In this document: positions 20,211-33,700 of the stretch, in pieces
Position numbering within the stretch: position 1 is the first letter of the stretch
Layout of the letters: each line of letters opens with the position of its first letter
DNA from: Rhodocollybia butyracea
Taxonomy: Eukaryota; Basidiomycota; Agaricomycetes; Agaricales; Omphalotaceae
DNA: 64,000 nucleotides
Assembly (NCBI GenBank): GCA_015501585.1
Contig: JADNRY010000007.1
Location: forward strand, 310,001 to 374,000
Direction of reading: 5' to 3'
Notes under the pieces: generated by a model
Told to the model about the DNA's origin: nothing
The model's database searches: none
What the model saw: only the letters and a program-made list of their open reading frames with translations
Program-made: the position numbers and the translations under genes

Positions 20211-20453
20211 ATAATGTTTTCTGTACATCTACTTTAACCCTCCGTATATACTATGATATTGCCCTATATTCTAGGTACATCTGCTTACAATATGCTTGGA
20301 AACGACCAGAGAGACGACGACCCGGCGCTTCTTAAAGTATATCATTCCACGTGGTTGCCTTGAATCGATAAAGACTGAGATTACTCTTTTTTCTTTACTA
20401 CGACCTGCCTGCGACGCCACTGTTTGTGACCTGAGAATCTTCAACTGCGTACA

Positions 20454-22117
20454 ATGGATGAAGAATATGATGTATATGCTCAGACATCGTTGATAAACCT
20501 CGTCACTAAATAATGTTTCGCAGGTCGTCGTTCTCGGGACCGGTCTGACTGAATGTATTTTGTCTGGTCTGCTCTCGAAAGAGGGCAAAAAGGTTCTGCA
20601 TATGGACAGGAATGACTACTATGGTGGTGACAGTGCCAGTCTAAATTTGACTCAGGTATTTCTCAGTGTTGTACACTATTGGTGTGCTGACGCCAGTGCT
20701 ATCCTCAGCTATACCGCAAATTCCGTCCCGGTCAAGAGCCACCCTCGGAGCTTGGCCGTGACCGCGACTATGCTGTGGACCTTGTTCCTAAATTCATTAT
20801 TGCTTCTGGAGAACTCACACAAATTCTTGTTCACACCGATGTCACCCGCTATCTTGAATTTAAACAGATTGCTGGAAGTTTTGTGTACCGAGAAGGAAAG
20901 ATTTCCAAGGTGCCAAGTACGGAGATGGAGGCTGTTAAGAGCCCACTGATGGGTCTGTTTGAGAAAAGGCGGGCAAAGAAATTCTTTGAGTTCCTTCAGA
21001 ACTGGAAAGACGAAGACCCTGCTACTCATCAAGGTATGTCTTGCCGTTTAATCCTCGGAAAGCATGGTGGCAATTATATATTCTAGGCATCAATCTTGAC
21101 AAGGATAGCATGAAGACCGTTTACGAAAAATTTGGATTAGAACCCGGTACTCAGGATTTCATTGGTCACGCCATGGCTCTCTATCTCGATGATGAGTATG
21201 TACTAGACATCTACGTTTTTAGAAGATCGCAAACTCATTTCTCTGCACAGCTATATCACGAAGCCTGCGCGAGCAACCTACTCTCGTATCGTGCTCTATA
21301 CGTCATCCATGGCTCGCTACGGCAAATCGCCCTATATCTACCCCCTATATGGTCTCGGAGAACTCCCTCAATCATTTGCTCGGCTGAGTGCCATCTACGG
21401 TGGTACCTACATGCTCGACAAGCCTATCGATGAGATCGTGACCGATTCGCAGGGTAAGTTCGTCGGTGTCCGGAGTGGCAATGAGACCGTCAAAGCCAAA
21501 CAAGTTATCGGTGATCCGAGTTACTTTGGAGCCGGCAAGCAGACCGAAGGCAAAATACGAGTTGTGGAAGAGGGAAAAGTTGTTCGCGCTATTTGCGTGC
21601 TCAAACATCCCATCCCAGACACCGATGATTCCGACAGTTGCCAGATCATTATTCCCCAGAACCAGGTTGGACGCCGGAATGGTAAGTATTATGCTTCTAT
21701 TATTTGCCTGTCTCATGTTAATGCTCGGTAGATATCTATATCGCGATGGTATCCTCAACTCATAACGTCTGCGCAAAAGGCGTTCACATTGCCATTGTGT
21801 CGACGATTGTCGAGACCGACAAGCCTGAGCTTGAGATTGCACCTGGTCTGAAGCTTCTGGGTCCCATCCACGACAAGTAATACCGTTGCTCTTATTGCGC
21901 TTGTTCCAGCCTCTAATTTTCTGATCTCAGATTCGTTTCCATCTCCTCCGTGTTTACTCCTACGACTACTGGACATGATGACAATGTTTTCATCACTCGC
22001 TCATACGATGCAACTTCCCACTTTGAGACCGTAGTGGAGGATGTCCAAGATGTCTGGAAGCGCGTCACTGGCAAAGATTTGGTTCTGGAAAAGAAGGAAG
22101 TTGAAGTGCAGGCGTAG
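20454..22117 (+). CDS. GDI1: Rab GDP-dissociation inhibitor
   Basis: Seven exons (20454-20471, 20524-20655, 20709-21033, 21087-21195, 21251-21681, 21732-21876, 21931-22117) give 448 residues, the usual GDI length. The first exon codes only six residues. Hallmarks are [18 protein letters not shown], the Rab-binding platform with [29 protein letters not shown] and the YGGTYMLD motif. GDI extracts GDP-bound, prenylated Rab GTPases from membranes and returns them to donor compartments. It lies just upstream of TRS85, another Rab-pathway gene, in tandem with 151 bp between coding regions; no shared transcript is implied. Confidence 0.96.
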
Positions 22118-22268
22118 ATTAGTCATTTCTTCACCATCTTAGTAGCTCGGATATACATACATACGAAAAGAATTGTACATACATTGATACTTACGACATT
22201 TTATGCAACGCGTAGCCTATTACATTGTGGGAACAACTTGGACGCGTTCCTGTCAGGCTGCTCTCATC

Positions 22269-25200
22269 ATGGCTCCGCCATTGCCTTCCTCTCTGAGCCC
22301 TCATATATGTATATTATCTTCGCCAGATCTAAAAGAACTCTTGACAGCGTCGTCGCTACCCCAATTACCAGAAATATTACAGTCATTCTCTCCACTTCCT
22401 CAAGGTAGCTCTCGGATACTTGAATTCTTCTCATTGCTGACCCGCAGATTCGTATAGTGAATACCCGTACAACTTCTCTTACATCTATTCCACATAAGGC
22501 CTTTTCTTTACGATTCTCCGACCTAATCGAAATTGAGGCGTCATGCCTTGAAGATGAAGAACAGCGTGCCGTCAGGACAGTAGACTGGATAGGCTCCAGG
22601 ATTGGTGCTCGTTGCGCACAATGGGTAGAGGATATAGAAAAAATGGCAGGAAAACAGTCTGTGCGACTTCCGTGGTGGGATGAGCTCAAACGATGTGTAG
22701 AAGGAGACCATGTTCCTTCCAAGGCGGAAACCTGGAACCATCCTGCTGCCAGTGCGTTTACATGCATATAACTGTATCAATATGACTCTAAACTTTGCTC
22801 TAGTTATTTTGGCTGTGTCTACAAACACACCTAATCCCCTACAGGCCATTTCGAATCTTCACTCAAGGGCGATAGAGCTTCCGTCTTGGGTTGACCCAGT
22901 GTATCTCCGTTATACGCTCATTGTTCATCCCAAAGAATCTGCCTTGTCAGATGAAGAGTGTGTATCGGCGTGTTTCCATATGCAAATCTTTCGCTGAGCC
23001 TTGTTCACAGATCAAGCGCTTTATTCAACGCTGTAAAGAAGCAATATGGATTGCACAGTTACTTGCTCCCATTGGATATGCCAAATCCTCCCCCTGCTCC
23101 CGTACCGGTTCCTACCCCTAAACCTCGTCTTCCTTTAGCTGGAAGTGACTCAATGGAAGCTTCTCTGGTAACGAACACGCTCCGGATGAATGAGAAAGAT
23201 ATTCAACAGACGGCAAAATTCACTCGCGAGTTCTTGGTCATGAGTCTGATTCCTTGGATGGAGAAATGTGTTTTGGACTGGAACGAGAGTGTGCGTTTTT
23301 GGTTTTTATAGTCGCATTATCTGTTGATGTAATGTTCCCAAGTTTGTATCAACACGCCGACTTCCTTCTCGACTGTTTTCGTCGACTCGTCGCCTTTTTG
23401 GAACTCCTTCACCCTCTCCTACTCCCCCACCAAACCACCGCTCTACCCCTTCTCGCGCCTCTACATACACTGCTCCCGCTACTACTACTGCTGCTGCTGC
23501 TGCTGCTACCCAAGCAGCTCCAGGTGGCCTACCACAACAGCGTCGCTTGGCGGAATTTGCTACTATCCTAGGTGACTTCAAACTGGCAGTGACTGTCTGG
23601 GAGGCATTATCCAAGGAAGGGAAAGGAGGCTCTGTACGTACCGCTCCCGCTTGCCATGCTTTTTCTTATCCAATGCTCCATGATTAGGACATTCTACCTT
23701 TATTGTTGTCTCCCTCGCCCGCAATACCGTTGCATGTCTCTAATGCATTGAACGCCATGTTCACTCAGTCAACAGCGCCAATGGCACAAATGCAACTGCG
23801 AGCCTTGCTATGTGCTATAAGGTGGGAGATTGGAATTGATCCGTCGGATTTTGCAAGCGAGATGCTTGGAGGAGAACGTTGGTTAGTTTGGGCTGCAGGA
23901 AGTGTATGTCCTTCTTATGCTCACTTAAAAAAATTGTATTCTCATGGTCTTTCAAGGCAGAAGAACCGCCATCAGCCCTGCTATTAGCCCATGCAGCGTT
24001 CATCAGTTCAAAAAAGCAAGCATTCCGTCGAGCCGGGTTTTGGTATCTTCTGGCTGCAAACCGATTAGAAAAGTGTGGCATTGTAAGCATATTCTATATC
24101 TCAGCAAAATGCTCGTCAATTCCACCTTACAGAAACCATTAACCATGTACTTTCTACGTAAAGCTCACGATCTCTATCGTAATCGACCAAAGAAGGAATT
24201 ATCTCCGTCATTTTGGGACGCCGAAGGGAAACAATTCTCCGACTCGCATGAATTCGACGCGATTATACCTGGCATTCAGCATCCGTTAGGTATGCAAGCA
24301 TTCATTGCCCAATCAAAGACTAACTGGCTCTTAGGACGATTACTATATACTACTGGCAATGTCAAGGAGGCGGTTGAGATTTTTTTAAGTTTACTCAAAG
24401 GCTCTGCATCATCGATATCTACTTCGGCTATTGGCAATGGTGGATACGAGACCGAAACTGATGAAGTGTATCTCGAAGATTTCAGAGTCGCTTTCGAAGT
24501 TAGTTAACCGCATTTTGGCGCTCGTCCTTCACTGACATTACTTCCAGCATTTGAAAACCAATCTTACCAATCTAGAGCAACTAAAAGACATCACCATACC
24601 ATTTAGTTTCTGTGTTCCTCGCCAGACTCAGCTTAGATTCCTTAATAATGACGATGGAGGAGAATTTTCTGGATGGGACAAATGTGAGGAGGCATGGAGT
24701 AGATTTAGTAGATCGCACGGACTGAACTCTCATCTTGCGACGGAGAGCAAAGCATATGTTAACGGTAGTTTTTTATTCTTGTACCTTTCTGGACACGGTC
24801 TCAAACCTCCTACTTTTGTAGAGCCCTTTTGGATCGACCTCGCACTGAAGAATCCATTGGACGTGGATGTTACATTGACCGACTTGACAGTAACGGTCCA
24901 GGAATCAAACGAAAATGATCCTTCTTCCTCAAAATCTTTCCTCGACGTAGAGATTGTTAAGAGCGTATCTATTGGCCCAAGAGAGACTCGAACTGTATGT
25001 TCAAGCGTTGGTTACTTTCATTGATGTTAATGTTTTCTAGATCCCCATCTCTGTCAAAGCGACTCGTCCTACAGCGCTAACAATCACTCACATCACTTAC
25101 ACTTTCCTCTCCCTCCTTCCTTCCATTGAATCTCTCGCAGTGCGAGGGCAGCGTCTGCATAGTACTGCTGTGCAACGACAAACACCTACTTACGCACCTG

Positions 25201-27054
25201 ATATAGTTATGAAGGTAGCCGTCGCAGAAGCAGGTTGTCGGCTGCTGGCAAACTTCTCTGAAGACAAACAGTTAGTTTTGAACCAAGGGGAAGTCATATC
25301 AACGAAGCTGTGGTTATCCAATACTGGTGTAGAACCGATAGCTGAAGTGTGGCTAGTTGTAGGATCAGATAATTTATGGTTAAACAAGGATGAAGCCGTT
25401 CCTTCTGGTGATGATCCTTCTTGCCTTGATGCTTAGCTTGCTAACTTGAACCACAGATCTCCCGACTTCTGAAACTATACATTCATCTAATTCACTCAAA
25501 CCGCAAGAGCCATTCAGTATCTCGCTGGGATCTTCTAGCCTTATGCCAGGGCAGTCCCTCGAGGTACCTGTTACTTTACATGCCCTCGATCTTGGTCCGA
25601 GGGAAATTCGCTATCTCCTGCTATATAGAGAGGTGGGTATGCGATACCTCTACTGGTGCATTTCCTTCTAATGCGAAATCTTTACAGAACAAAGACGCAC
25701 CGTTCAAACAAGTGCGAAAAGTTCGATCCTGCCAAGTACTACCTTTATTTAGAATTGCCATTTTTGCAACCCCCTCTTCGAAAATTGAGGAGATGTTTTT
25801 GGTGGACCTCGAACTCCAAAATAACTGCACCTCTGCTGTCCAAATTACACGAATATCAACTATTAGTCCTCGATGGACATGTAATTCCTTGGTTGATGGA
25901 ACATCGTGGGTCTCTTGTCGCTGTCTGAATACACTGTCTGATAAGAATAGAGGTCCTGTATTCCCATCACAGTCGTCTAGATTTGTCTTGGGTGTAAATC
26001 CCTGGGTTAACCCTTCCGGGTGTGAAGAGACCCTGGATTATGTGGTTCGTCAACTAGAGGATGTGGTCCGTGGAAGGGCCATTGGCTCGTCGGAACCACC
26101 TCCTCTGGATTTATGCTGTAGCCACGTCTTCCAGGTACTTTTCATCAATTAATTGCTAGTCCATCATTCATTGTGTCCCTAGACCCAACAATCGGATGAT
26201 TTTGAGATTCAAAGCTTTATCCACAGCGGAAAACGACATACTGCAACAGAGTCTCTTGTTTCAATATACCCTCATATTCCACCTCACACACACCACCATA
26301 TATTTCCCCTCTTTAATCCAGCCGCTTTGGACATACTTGTCTTCTGGGAAATTCCCTCTGAAAATCGCAAAGGAAATCAACTTGTTTCAGCCCTCCATCT
26401 TGGCGCCACCCATTCTCCTCTCCAAGAAATCATAGAAGGAGCAGAAAATGCAAAGAGTACTCGAAGCATGTATGCGCAAACTCGCCGGGAGAAGGAAGAA
26501 GTGCTTCAGGCCATTCGCAACAGCGAATGGAATATGGAAATGAATCCCTTGTATGTCTTCGTCCGTACTGCAAGTGGCTTCAACCACGATTTTACCAAAG
26601 GGTAAGCCAACTTTTTGTCAGGAGTTCTATTTGGCTGACAATGATTTCAGGCCGTGTTGTGTTCGCGTTAATTTCACAGTTAGGAATTTTTCGACAACCA
26701 TGAAGTCCCGGTTTATTTTAAAATTGAACGGCGATGCTTCAGATTCATCTTCTTCATCGTGAGTGTTTTCATGTGCGGGTAACGGAATAACTTTTACTCA
26801 TGTTCAGCAGTACTATTCAGCCCGTAGTTTACTGTGGCCGTTTAACATTCCGAGGCACCCTTGAGCAAACCATGCATACAACCTTTTCCGTGACAGCTTG
26901 GGTGGGTAGACCGGGCACTTATGCTCTGGGAGCGTGGCAAATTGAAACCGAGGTGCTGGAGGGGGTACCTAAAGAACAAGTACGCCATCGTTATTTGCAG
27001 CAGGCCTCACTGGACGACAATCCGTTCATCAATGTATGTCATGTAGATTCATAA
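22269..27054 (+). CDS. TRS85: TRAPP complex subunit Trs85 (TRAPPC8-like)
   Basis: Seventeen exons: 22269-22404, 22458-22751, 22804-22957, 23011-23290, 23343-23633, 23688-23903, 23957-24082, 24133-24289, 24335-24498, 24548-24764, 24822-24994, 25041-25407, 25457-25632, 25688-26134, 26183-26601, 26651-26758, 26808-27054; 1323 residues. TRAPPC8 features are NHPAAIILAVSTNTPNPL, FTREFLVMSLIPWMEKC, FVSTRRLPSRLFSSTRRLF and RRLAEFATILGDFKLA, then helical repeats and beta-rich C-terminal domains. Trs85 directs TRAPPIII to the pre-autophagosome and Golgi, where the complex activates Ypt1/Rab1. A Thr/Ala-coding triplet run lies near 23481-23508. The first intron uses the acceptor at 22457 rather than 22447, because only that keeps the frame. 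An upstream in-frame ATG exists at 22203. Confidence 0.92.
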
Positions 27055-27114
27055 CTTACAATAAATATACCGATTATACGATCCCTATCCACATATAGTT
27101 AGTACTAGATTTTT

Positions 27115-27972
27115 TCACTCGCTTTTCTCGCGTTCCTTCTCTTTCTCCATGCGTAGTTTCTTCACGCGGAAGTTGAAGTATGTCTAAAGATGGGTTAGAG
27201 TTACATCGGATTATCCGGAAACACGAGCCTCACCCCAAGCACAAATTGCACTGAGTTGAAGAACGGTACCCATAAATGCAATGGGACGTAATTCTGCGCT
27301 ATTGCAACGACTAGCGGGTTGACCTTGGAGAAATAAAATAAAATCCATGTCCTGACACAGAATACAACAGACGTACCATCCAGCTGACCCGAATCACAGA
27401 CCAGAAGCCAGCTTGAACTGTACTAATAACATCCTTACTCGATTTGGCTCCACTGATAATAGCCATAGAAGCCAAATAGGCTATATGGATATGGAGAGGA
27501 ATTATTAAGCTTCAGTCCCGATCCAAAAGGGATCGAACACTAACCAGATGCTTGGACTGGAGAGATGAGCAAGTTGCTAGTTACAATTTGTGCTATTTTT
27601 GCTCTTGTATCAGTCCGGCCTGCAAATGCCTTTTGAAGAGTTCCAACAAGAAAATGGCCGAGTGGTGCGGAGACAAGGAACCCATACAACGCCATCTTCA
27701 ACGCTCTCGAATCGACATGTCCTTTTGCCAGGAGCTTGTAGAAGAATGGGGATTCCTTTGGAACCTTTCTGGCCGGCAGTCCAGCCAGGTTACTTCCAAG
27801 AACCTCTTGCAAAAAGCATAACAATGCTAGAAGACATTTAGAAATGGAAATCAATGCACCAGCGGTCACAGAACAAACCTGTTGTGATGGCTTTTGTTCG
27901 CAAAGGATGGGATGCAAGTTCAGACAGATACTTGGCCAGGAGAGGATGAGGGCCTTTAACCGAAGCGTTCAT
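27115..27972 (-). CDS. Mpv17/PMP22 family membrane protein
   Basis: Five exons (27972-27879, 27826-27545, 27480-27377, 27323-27234, 27183-27115) give 212 residues. It matches the Mpv17/PMP22 family of four-span proteins of peroxisomal or mitochondrial inner membranes: a short N-terminus with ELASHPLRTKAIT, LQEVLGSNLAG, the turn ALKMALYGFLVSAPLGHF, VRVSWMVNPLVV and a C-terminal LHLWVPFFNSVQF. The tail is Lys/Glu-rich. The proposed role in the family is a channel for small metabolites. Organelle cannot be decided here. Its end converges on TRS85 with only 60 bp between the stops. Confidence 0.9.
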
Positions 27973-28199
27973 TGCGGTGGAGAGAAGGCACGATTGTAAT
28001 TGATTCCATTATTTAGTGACCCTCATTTAGCACACCCGGGTCTTGAATCTTCCGAGTCCGAAATCAAACGGATCACTTTTATTCCTTACCCGGTGCTCAA
28101 GCGCTTAGCGCTCTTCTCGGGTGCCTGGCCAATGCAGTATGTATTATACGACACGAAATAGAAAAGGAATAAGATACTCTATGAAAATTTCAATCTAGT

Positions 28200-29663
28200 C
28201 TACTCGCCTTTGACCCTAGAAAACAATGTCAGGATTATCGGTTTTGAAGCTGGCCAGAGACGTACCAAGCCTTGACATAGTCTGCGAAAGAAACCATACA
28301 AATAGTTTGCCAGATACCAAGACCGATACGAGGGGTCACTCCTCTATAGAGACCCTTGACTCCGTTTTCCTTATAGATATATCTGAACGTCGACCAAATT
28401 GTTAACTTGGCTGGTCGGTTAACATTAGCAGCAGCGTTTTTTGCCATCGATTGCATCTAGGTAAATCATAAGTAGCGCATTACCTCTGAAGACGCGGAAA
28501 CCTACCTCAACCCGGATAACCTCGATGGGCTGATTCCACGTTGCCAGTGCTCCACCTACTGACGAAGCCAAGATCTTGTCCATAGCACCCAATTTATCGG
28601 CTTCGGTCTTTCCGCGAACTTTTCGAATACCCGTTTCAGCCAGGCGAGCAAAGCCCATTCTAGGGTTCATAAATACAGCAATATGAGTTGACCAAACGTC
28701 AAGACGTACCGAGAACCCCAATTTGTGCATTGACGGACAGCAACTGCGTTAACACCTTTGTTCACACCCGCAAGACCCTCCTTGCGATAGATATCGGCAA
28801 AGAGGGCCCAGGTAGAAGGAGGTTTGACACCAACTGCGGCCGTTTTTTGACGCGTAATTTCAGCAGTCTTCATGCACGTTGTAAAGCCTGTTCATGGATA
28901 ATAGTAAGCTGAGAGAATATAAGAACGACACCAATGACGACTACGATAAGTCAAATGGGAGGAAAGAAAGGTAAAAATATGCAATTGAAAACTTACCCAT
29001 TGTAGCGTAAGCCTGCGCTACACCTCCAGTCATTCCACCGAGAAGTCCAGCCAACGCAGGGCTTACACCCATGGTAAGGGAAGCAGTTTCAACTTCTGAA
29101 GCTGCGAATATTAGCACACCCCCCTTTGTGGAAGCTTCAATCCAAGCCTAAATGAACAATATTAGATTGGAGGCTCTGGTGATTTGCACACAGTTACGCA
29201 CCCATGGAATCAAGCCCTGATAGAACCCGACAGCACCTCCTCGAGACCAGACAGTTTTGCATGCCTGCCACATCGACTGCGACCGATTAGCAGCCATCTG
29301 TGTTTTGAGGACCTCTAGCGGCTGGCCGAAGGTAGTAACCTGTGACAGAAATAATGTTAAGATTGGCATATAGCCAGAGAACATCAAGAGAAAGCTTGCC
29401 TCCTGTACAGCGGAAACTAGTGGTCAAATCCAGGAAATGTGAGTTTAATAATTTACTTACGAACTATAAGAGGTTACAAAATAAAAGAGATTATCAGTAA
29501 CAGGTAAAAACGACGCGTATATGCGAAGCACCATGTTCATTATGGCTCCTGTAAAGGTGGCATTTAGTTTGGGGTAGCAAACGAGCGAGAGGCTTAGACG
29601 CGTACCGACAGCAATGTTGGACCAGTTGACACCTTTCTGACCAGGTTCTTTTTGAATTGCCAT
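28200..29663 (-). CDS. YHM2: Mitochondrial citrate/2-oxoglutarate carrier YHM2
   Basis: Ten exons: 29663-29606, 29548-29532, 29463-29461, 29402-29400, 29339-29202, 29147-28997, 28887-28710, 28659-28506, 28456-28266, 28215-28200; 302 residues. This mitochondrial carrier family member resembles yeast Yhm2 along its length: [53 protein letters not shown] and [15 protein letters not shown]. Carrier signatures PLEVLK and PIEVIR are intact in repeats 1 and 3. Yhm2 exchanges citrate for 2-oxoglutarate across the inner membrane and helps supply cytosolic NADPH. Two consecutive 3-nt exons (Phe26, Glu27) are needed in this model, and the intron after the second begins GCAAGC. That 60-nt intron is in frame, so retention would insert 20 residues into helix 1. 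Confidence 0.92.
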
Positions 29664-30742
29664 CGTCAAGACCAGTAACCGCGAAAGAAATTAAGATGGG
29701 GGAAAAGGAAAGGGTAAGGAGAGAGGTGTCGAACCATCTTTCCCCAAATTTTTATTGAACAGAGTAAACGGCCCGGTGACGCGGGGTTAAAGCGCTTCCC
29801 ACCAGCTTTCCCTCCGCTATGCCAGGCATGTAATATGTAATGCTAATCGGTAGCAGCGCACTCAACTCAGCCATTGAGCAGATTCTTCAGACTCATATTG
29901 ACAATGTTGTCTCGAGGCCATGCTCTTCACAAGATCTTCCTTCTCCAGCTGTCTCTTCCGACTCGTCCTCACTGAATCCTTTAAATAGCGTCAAATGGCT
30001 TCGGTTACCCCGTGCACTGATCCCCAGATAACAGCTACATCCTCGCCCGGATGACGAGGCATTTTCAAATAGTCTAAATAACATTCACCATTTTCTGCAG
30101 AACGACTATATGATTAATACTACAGAGGTAGCCTTCCGCTGATGTCTTGAGTGTAGACAAATTTTCTTTATCATTACCACTGCTGTTGAAACGAGCTGAC
30201 GAGGTTTTGTATCAGTGCATTACCCGAGCTAGCTAATGTAGCGTAAAAAACCTGTTTACTTGTTGAACTAAAATTGAAAAGACGCGGTACTCCGATGATG
30301 TAGAGCAGCTGTGAAGCTACTACAGGGTACAGTACGTGGATATATCAGGTTTTCCCTAGTCTGACTCGGACTCCCCAATGCCAATCACAAGAGCGAACCA
30401 CTTTCTGTAGCGCAAGTATGCCAGATACCCGCCGACGTGGCACGGCACCCATAGCGATTCGCAACGTATGTATGCCTACGAGGGCTAATAACGTCCAGTG
30501 CATCAATCATTAACTTCGCGACAGAGTTCCATGGTGTATTGGTATGATAAGGGTATGAACATTGCTACGCAAGTAGCGTGATATCGGAAATAGAGGTGCA
30601 TAGGTAGAATCCAAGTATAGCGCATTAATTTAAGATCCACACACCAAGGACGTACATTGAGGTTGTGATGGGGTATGGGAATAAGATCCGCAGAGAGTCC
30701 AAGTAGCGAGGTAGACGCAAGGATACTGCGCTTTGGCAATCA
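29664..30742. other. Gene-poor spacer, about 1.1 kb
   Basis: This holds the YHM2 promoter at the left and the 3' side of the coiled-coil gene at the right. The plus-strand frame at 29840-30031 (63 codons) shows no recognisable family and no supporting splice structure. No RNA gene, repeat or transposon remnant was recognised. Confidence 0.4.
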
Positions 30743-33700
30743 TTAAGCCGTAGCAGCCTGCTCGTCCTTGAGCTTCTTCAATTCCTCGGTCAATTGTTCG
30801 ATGTCATCCCTGAGGCTTAAAAACGATATTAAGTCAATAATTATACTCCATGTAATTTAGATCAGAGAAATTAAACGAATGTTGCGTAGACCACGACCAG
30901 CGCGATCATACTGCCGACAAAACCCTTGAGACCAAAGAATTTGACATACCCAGTGATTTCCTCGTCTTTCTGCTCGGCATCCTCTTCGAGAAGACGAAAC
31001 TCCAGGTTTTTGGAGTTGACCTTTTCCTCTGCTTCACGAGCACTTTGCAAAGACGCATCAAGTTCTTCTCTGATCGCCTTCATCTCCTTCTCGTGTGCAG
31101 CCATCAAATCATGCATTTTCAGGTTATGGGCCTCATGCATCTGCTGCAGCTCATCTCGCGAAACACCTGGAGATGTCGGAGCTATGGAGCCATTGCCTTT
31201 AGGGACAGCAGGTGCAGCATCAAGGGTAGCTTTGACGGTCGCTAGTTCACCCTCCAAATCAGAGATCCTCATCGTCAGCTCTGATTTCTGGTTGGCAAGT
31301 AGCGAAACTTGGGCGTCATGTTCAGAGCGAAGCTTCGTACTCTCTTCAGCTCGTGCCTTAGCACCCTCCTCCAGCTCTTTGGTATGGTTCGCGGACATCG
31401 CGGACATGGACTCTTTCGTCAGTTCAAGCTGATCAGTTAGAGCAGCAAGATCGTCTTTGGTGTTTGAAAGCTCCTCTAACAAGCGCGCGACCTCAGCGGT
31501 CAACTCTGGTGATGGATCCGAGACATTTTCTCTAGCAGCACGAGCTTCCTCCCGTTGAGCCGTCAAGTTGTCAATTTCCGCTTTAGATGCCTCGAGAGCA
31601 GCTTTAGATTTGGCAAGATCGTCCTGTGTCGCCTTCAACTCTAGAGATAGATTGCTAATTTGCTTTTCCAAGCTCTTCGATTGCGACTCGACAACCTCGG
31701 CATGTTCCTGTCGAAGACCCTCTAACGTGGAATCATGGTTGGCCTTCAACTGAGAAGCGGTTGCATCAAAGCCTGCACGAACTTTGGCAAGGTCCTGTTG
31801 ATGGCTCTCGTCTGCCTCAGACTATCGGACGCACACAAGAAGTCAGCTAGTAATTAGAAGCGGTGGAATTAAAAGACAGACCTTCGCTCGCTGAAAAGCT
31901 TCGTCGAGCAGTTTACTGTGCTCTTCCTTAACAGCGTCAACTTTAGCGTTATACTTAGCTTCTTGATTCTGGATGAATGTTTAGAGCTATCCAGTTGATA
32001 TGCGATAGACAAACTTCACCTCGAGCTCGGAAGTGACTCTCTTGATCTCGGCTTCCAATTCACCCTGTTTGGTCAAATGTCCTTGTTCAGCGTCCTTGAG
32101 AGCAGTGTCATGGGCTTCCGCCGTAACGATAGCTTGGGATAGTGCTTCCTCATGGGCTGATTTAACGTTAGCAATCTCGACTTTCAACGCCTCTAGCTGT
32201 TCAACAACAGCTGATTGAGATTGGGCAGCGGCCTGAAGTGCATCTTCGTGACCCGCCTTAGTTTGCTCTGCCTGTGCATTGAACTCGGCGTCTCTGGCTT
32301 TGGCGTCGTCTGAAGCTTGCCGAGCAGCAGTGAGGGCTTTTTCCAATTCGCTCTCAAGAGCCTTCATCTTGTCTGTTGCAGACAAATGTTCTTCATCAGC
32401 AGTCTCTTGGGATTCCTTCAGCTCCAGAACTTCGATTTCGAGTTCAGAGACCTTGTTCGCTGATTCCTCTCTTTCGGCCTTCATCTCCGCTACTATCCCC
32501 TCAAGTACATCTAAAGCACTATTCTTCTCCTTCAACTGCTCCTCCAGAGTATGAGCTTTAGCTAAAGCTTCATCCAAAGCCTTGGAATGAACGGCGTTTA
32601 CTGCAGTAATTTCCTCCTGAATGGCAGCGAAATCGGCCTGCGCTTTAATTAGAGCCTCATGCTCCACGGAAGAAGCAGTAGTGGTCGCCGAACTTTCGAG
32701 GTTCTCTTTGAGCAGCGCCAACTCGTTGTCTAGGGTCTGAATTTGCTGCTGGAGAGTTTTAACGAGTTCTTGTTGTTCGATAACAGATGATCGCGCATTC
32801 TCAAGCTGGGAACACCGTAAGGAAGCGAGAAAAATAGCAAAGTAGTTGTAAACGTACTTCTTCCTTAACCGTGGCAAAGCGTTCTACTGCTTCTTCATGC
32901 TCAGCCTGGATTTTCGGGAAAGATTCCCGAGCTTCTAATAGCTGACTTTCTAGAGCAGTCTTTGATCTCTCGAGCTCTGATGCAAAGGTTGCTTTCGCTT
33001 CGGCCTCAGCTTTGATAGCTTCTAAGGAAGCTTTGAGGTCCTGTACTTGGGCCTCAAGGTCCGCAAAGTCATCTTGTTTGGCTTTGAGTGCTTCTTCGCT
33101 CTCTTTGAGCTATAGAACGAGATTATCAGTCACAAAATATAAGCGATTCAGATTCGGAGCACCTTGTTTTGTACATCCTCAAGCACCTTGCCGTCATCAC
33201 CTCGAACTTCTCGGATGGATGAAATGGACGGAGACGGTCTGGCAGGCCTGGCCTGAGAGATGGAGCTAGTCTTAGGAGGAGCTGCTTTGGAAGTACCCGT
33301 GCTGGTCGTAGGAGGTTTGGTGGCAGTCGACGAAGAAAGACTCTGTCGGGAAGTTATAGACAACCGCTTCGCGGCAACATCCGAGACTGATGCCTTCGGT
33401 CGAGCAGCAGCAGAAGTTGTTTTGGCCTCACCATTTGCTGATGCCGCAGAGGATGCAGAAGGGGCGGCGGCGGGTTTGGCATTGACAGAGGAAGACAATG
33501 GCGTTCTAGTAGCTGGTGGTTTGGACGAGGGAGCAAGAGAGGCGCGCCTAGTAGCAGAAGCAGGAGGAGCAGCAGGCTTCGACATTGTTGGTTTGGCAGT
33601 TGCGCTGCTGACTGCGGATACACTAGTTGATTTCTTCAAAGCGTTAGTTGCCGTAGGCTTGGCTGGAGTAGATGAAGCCAACGGTGTCTTAGTTGAAGCA

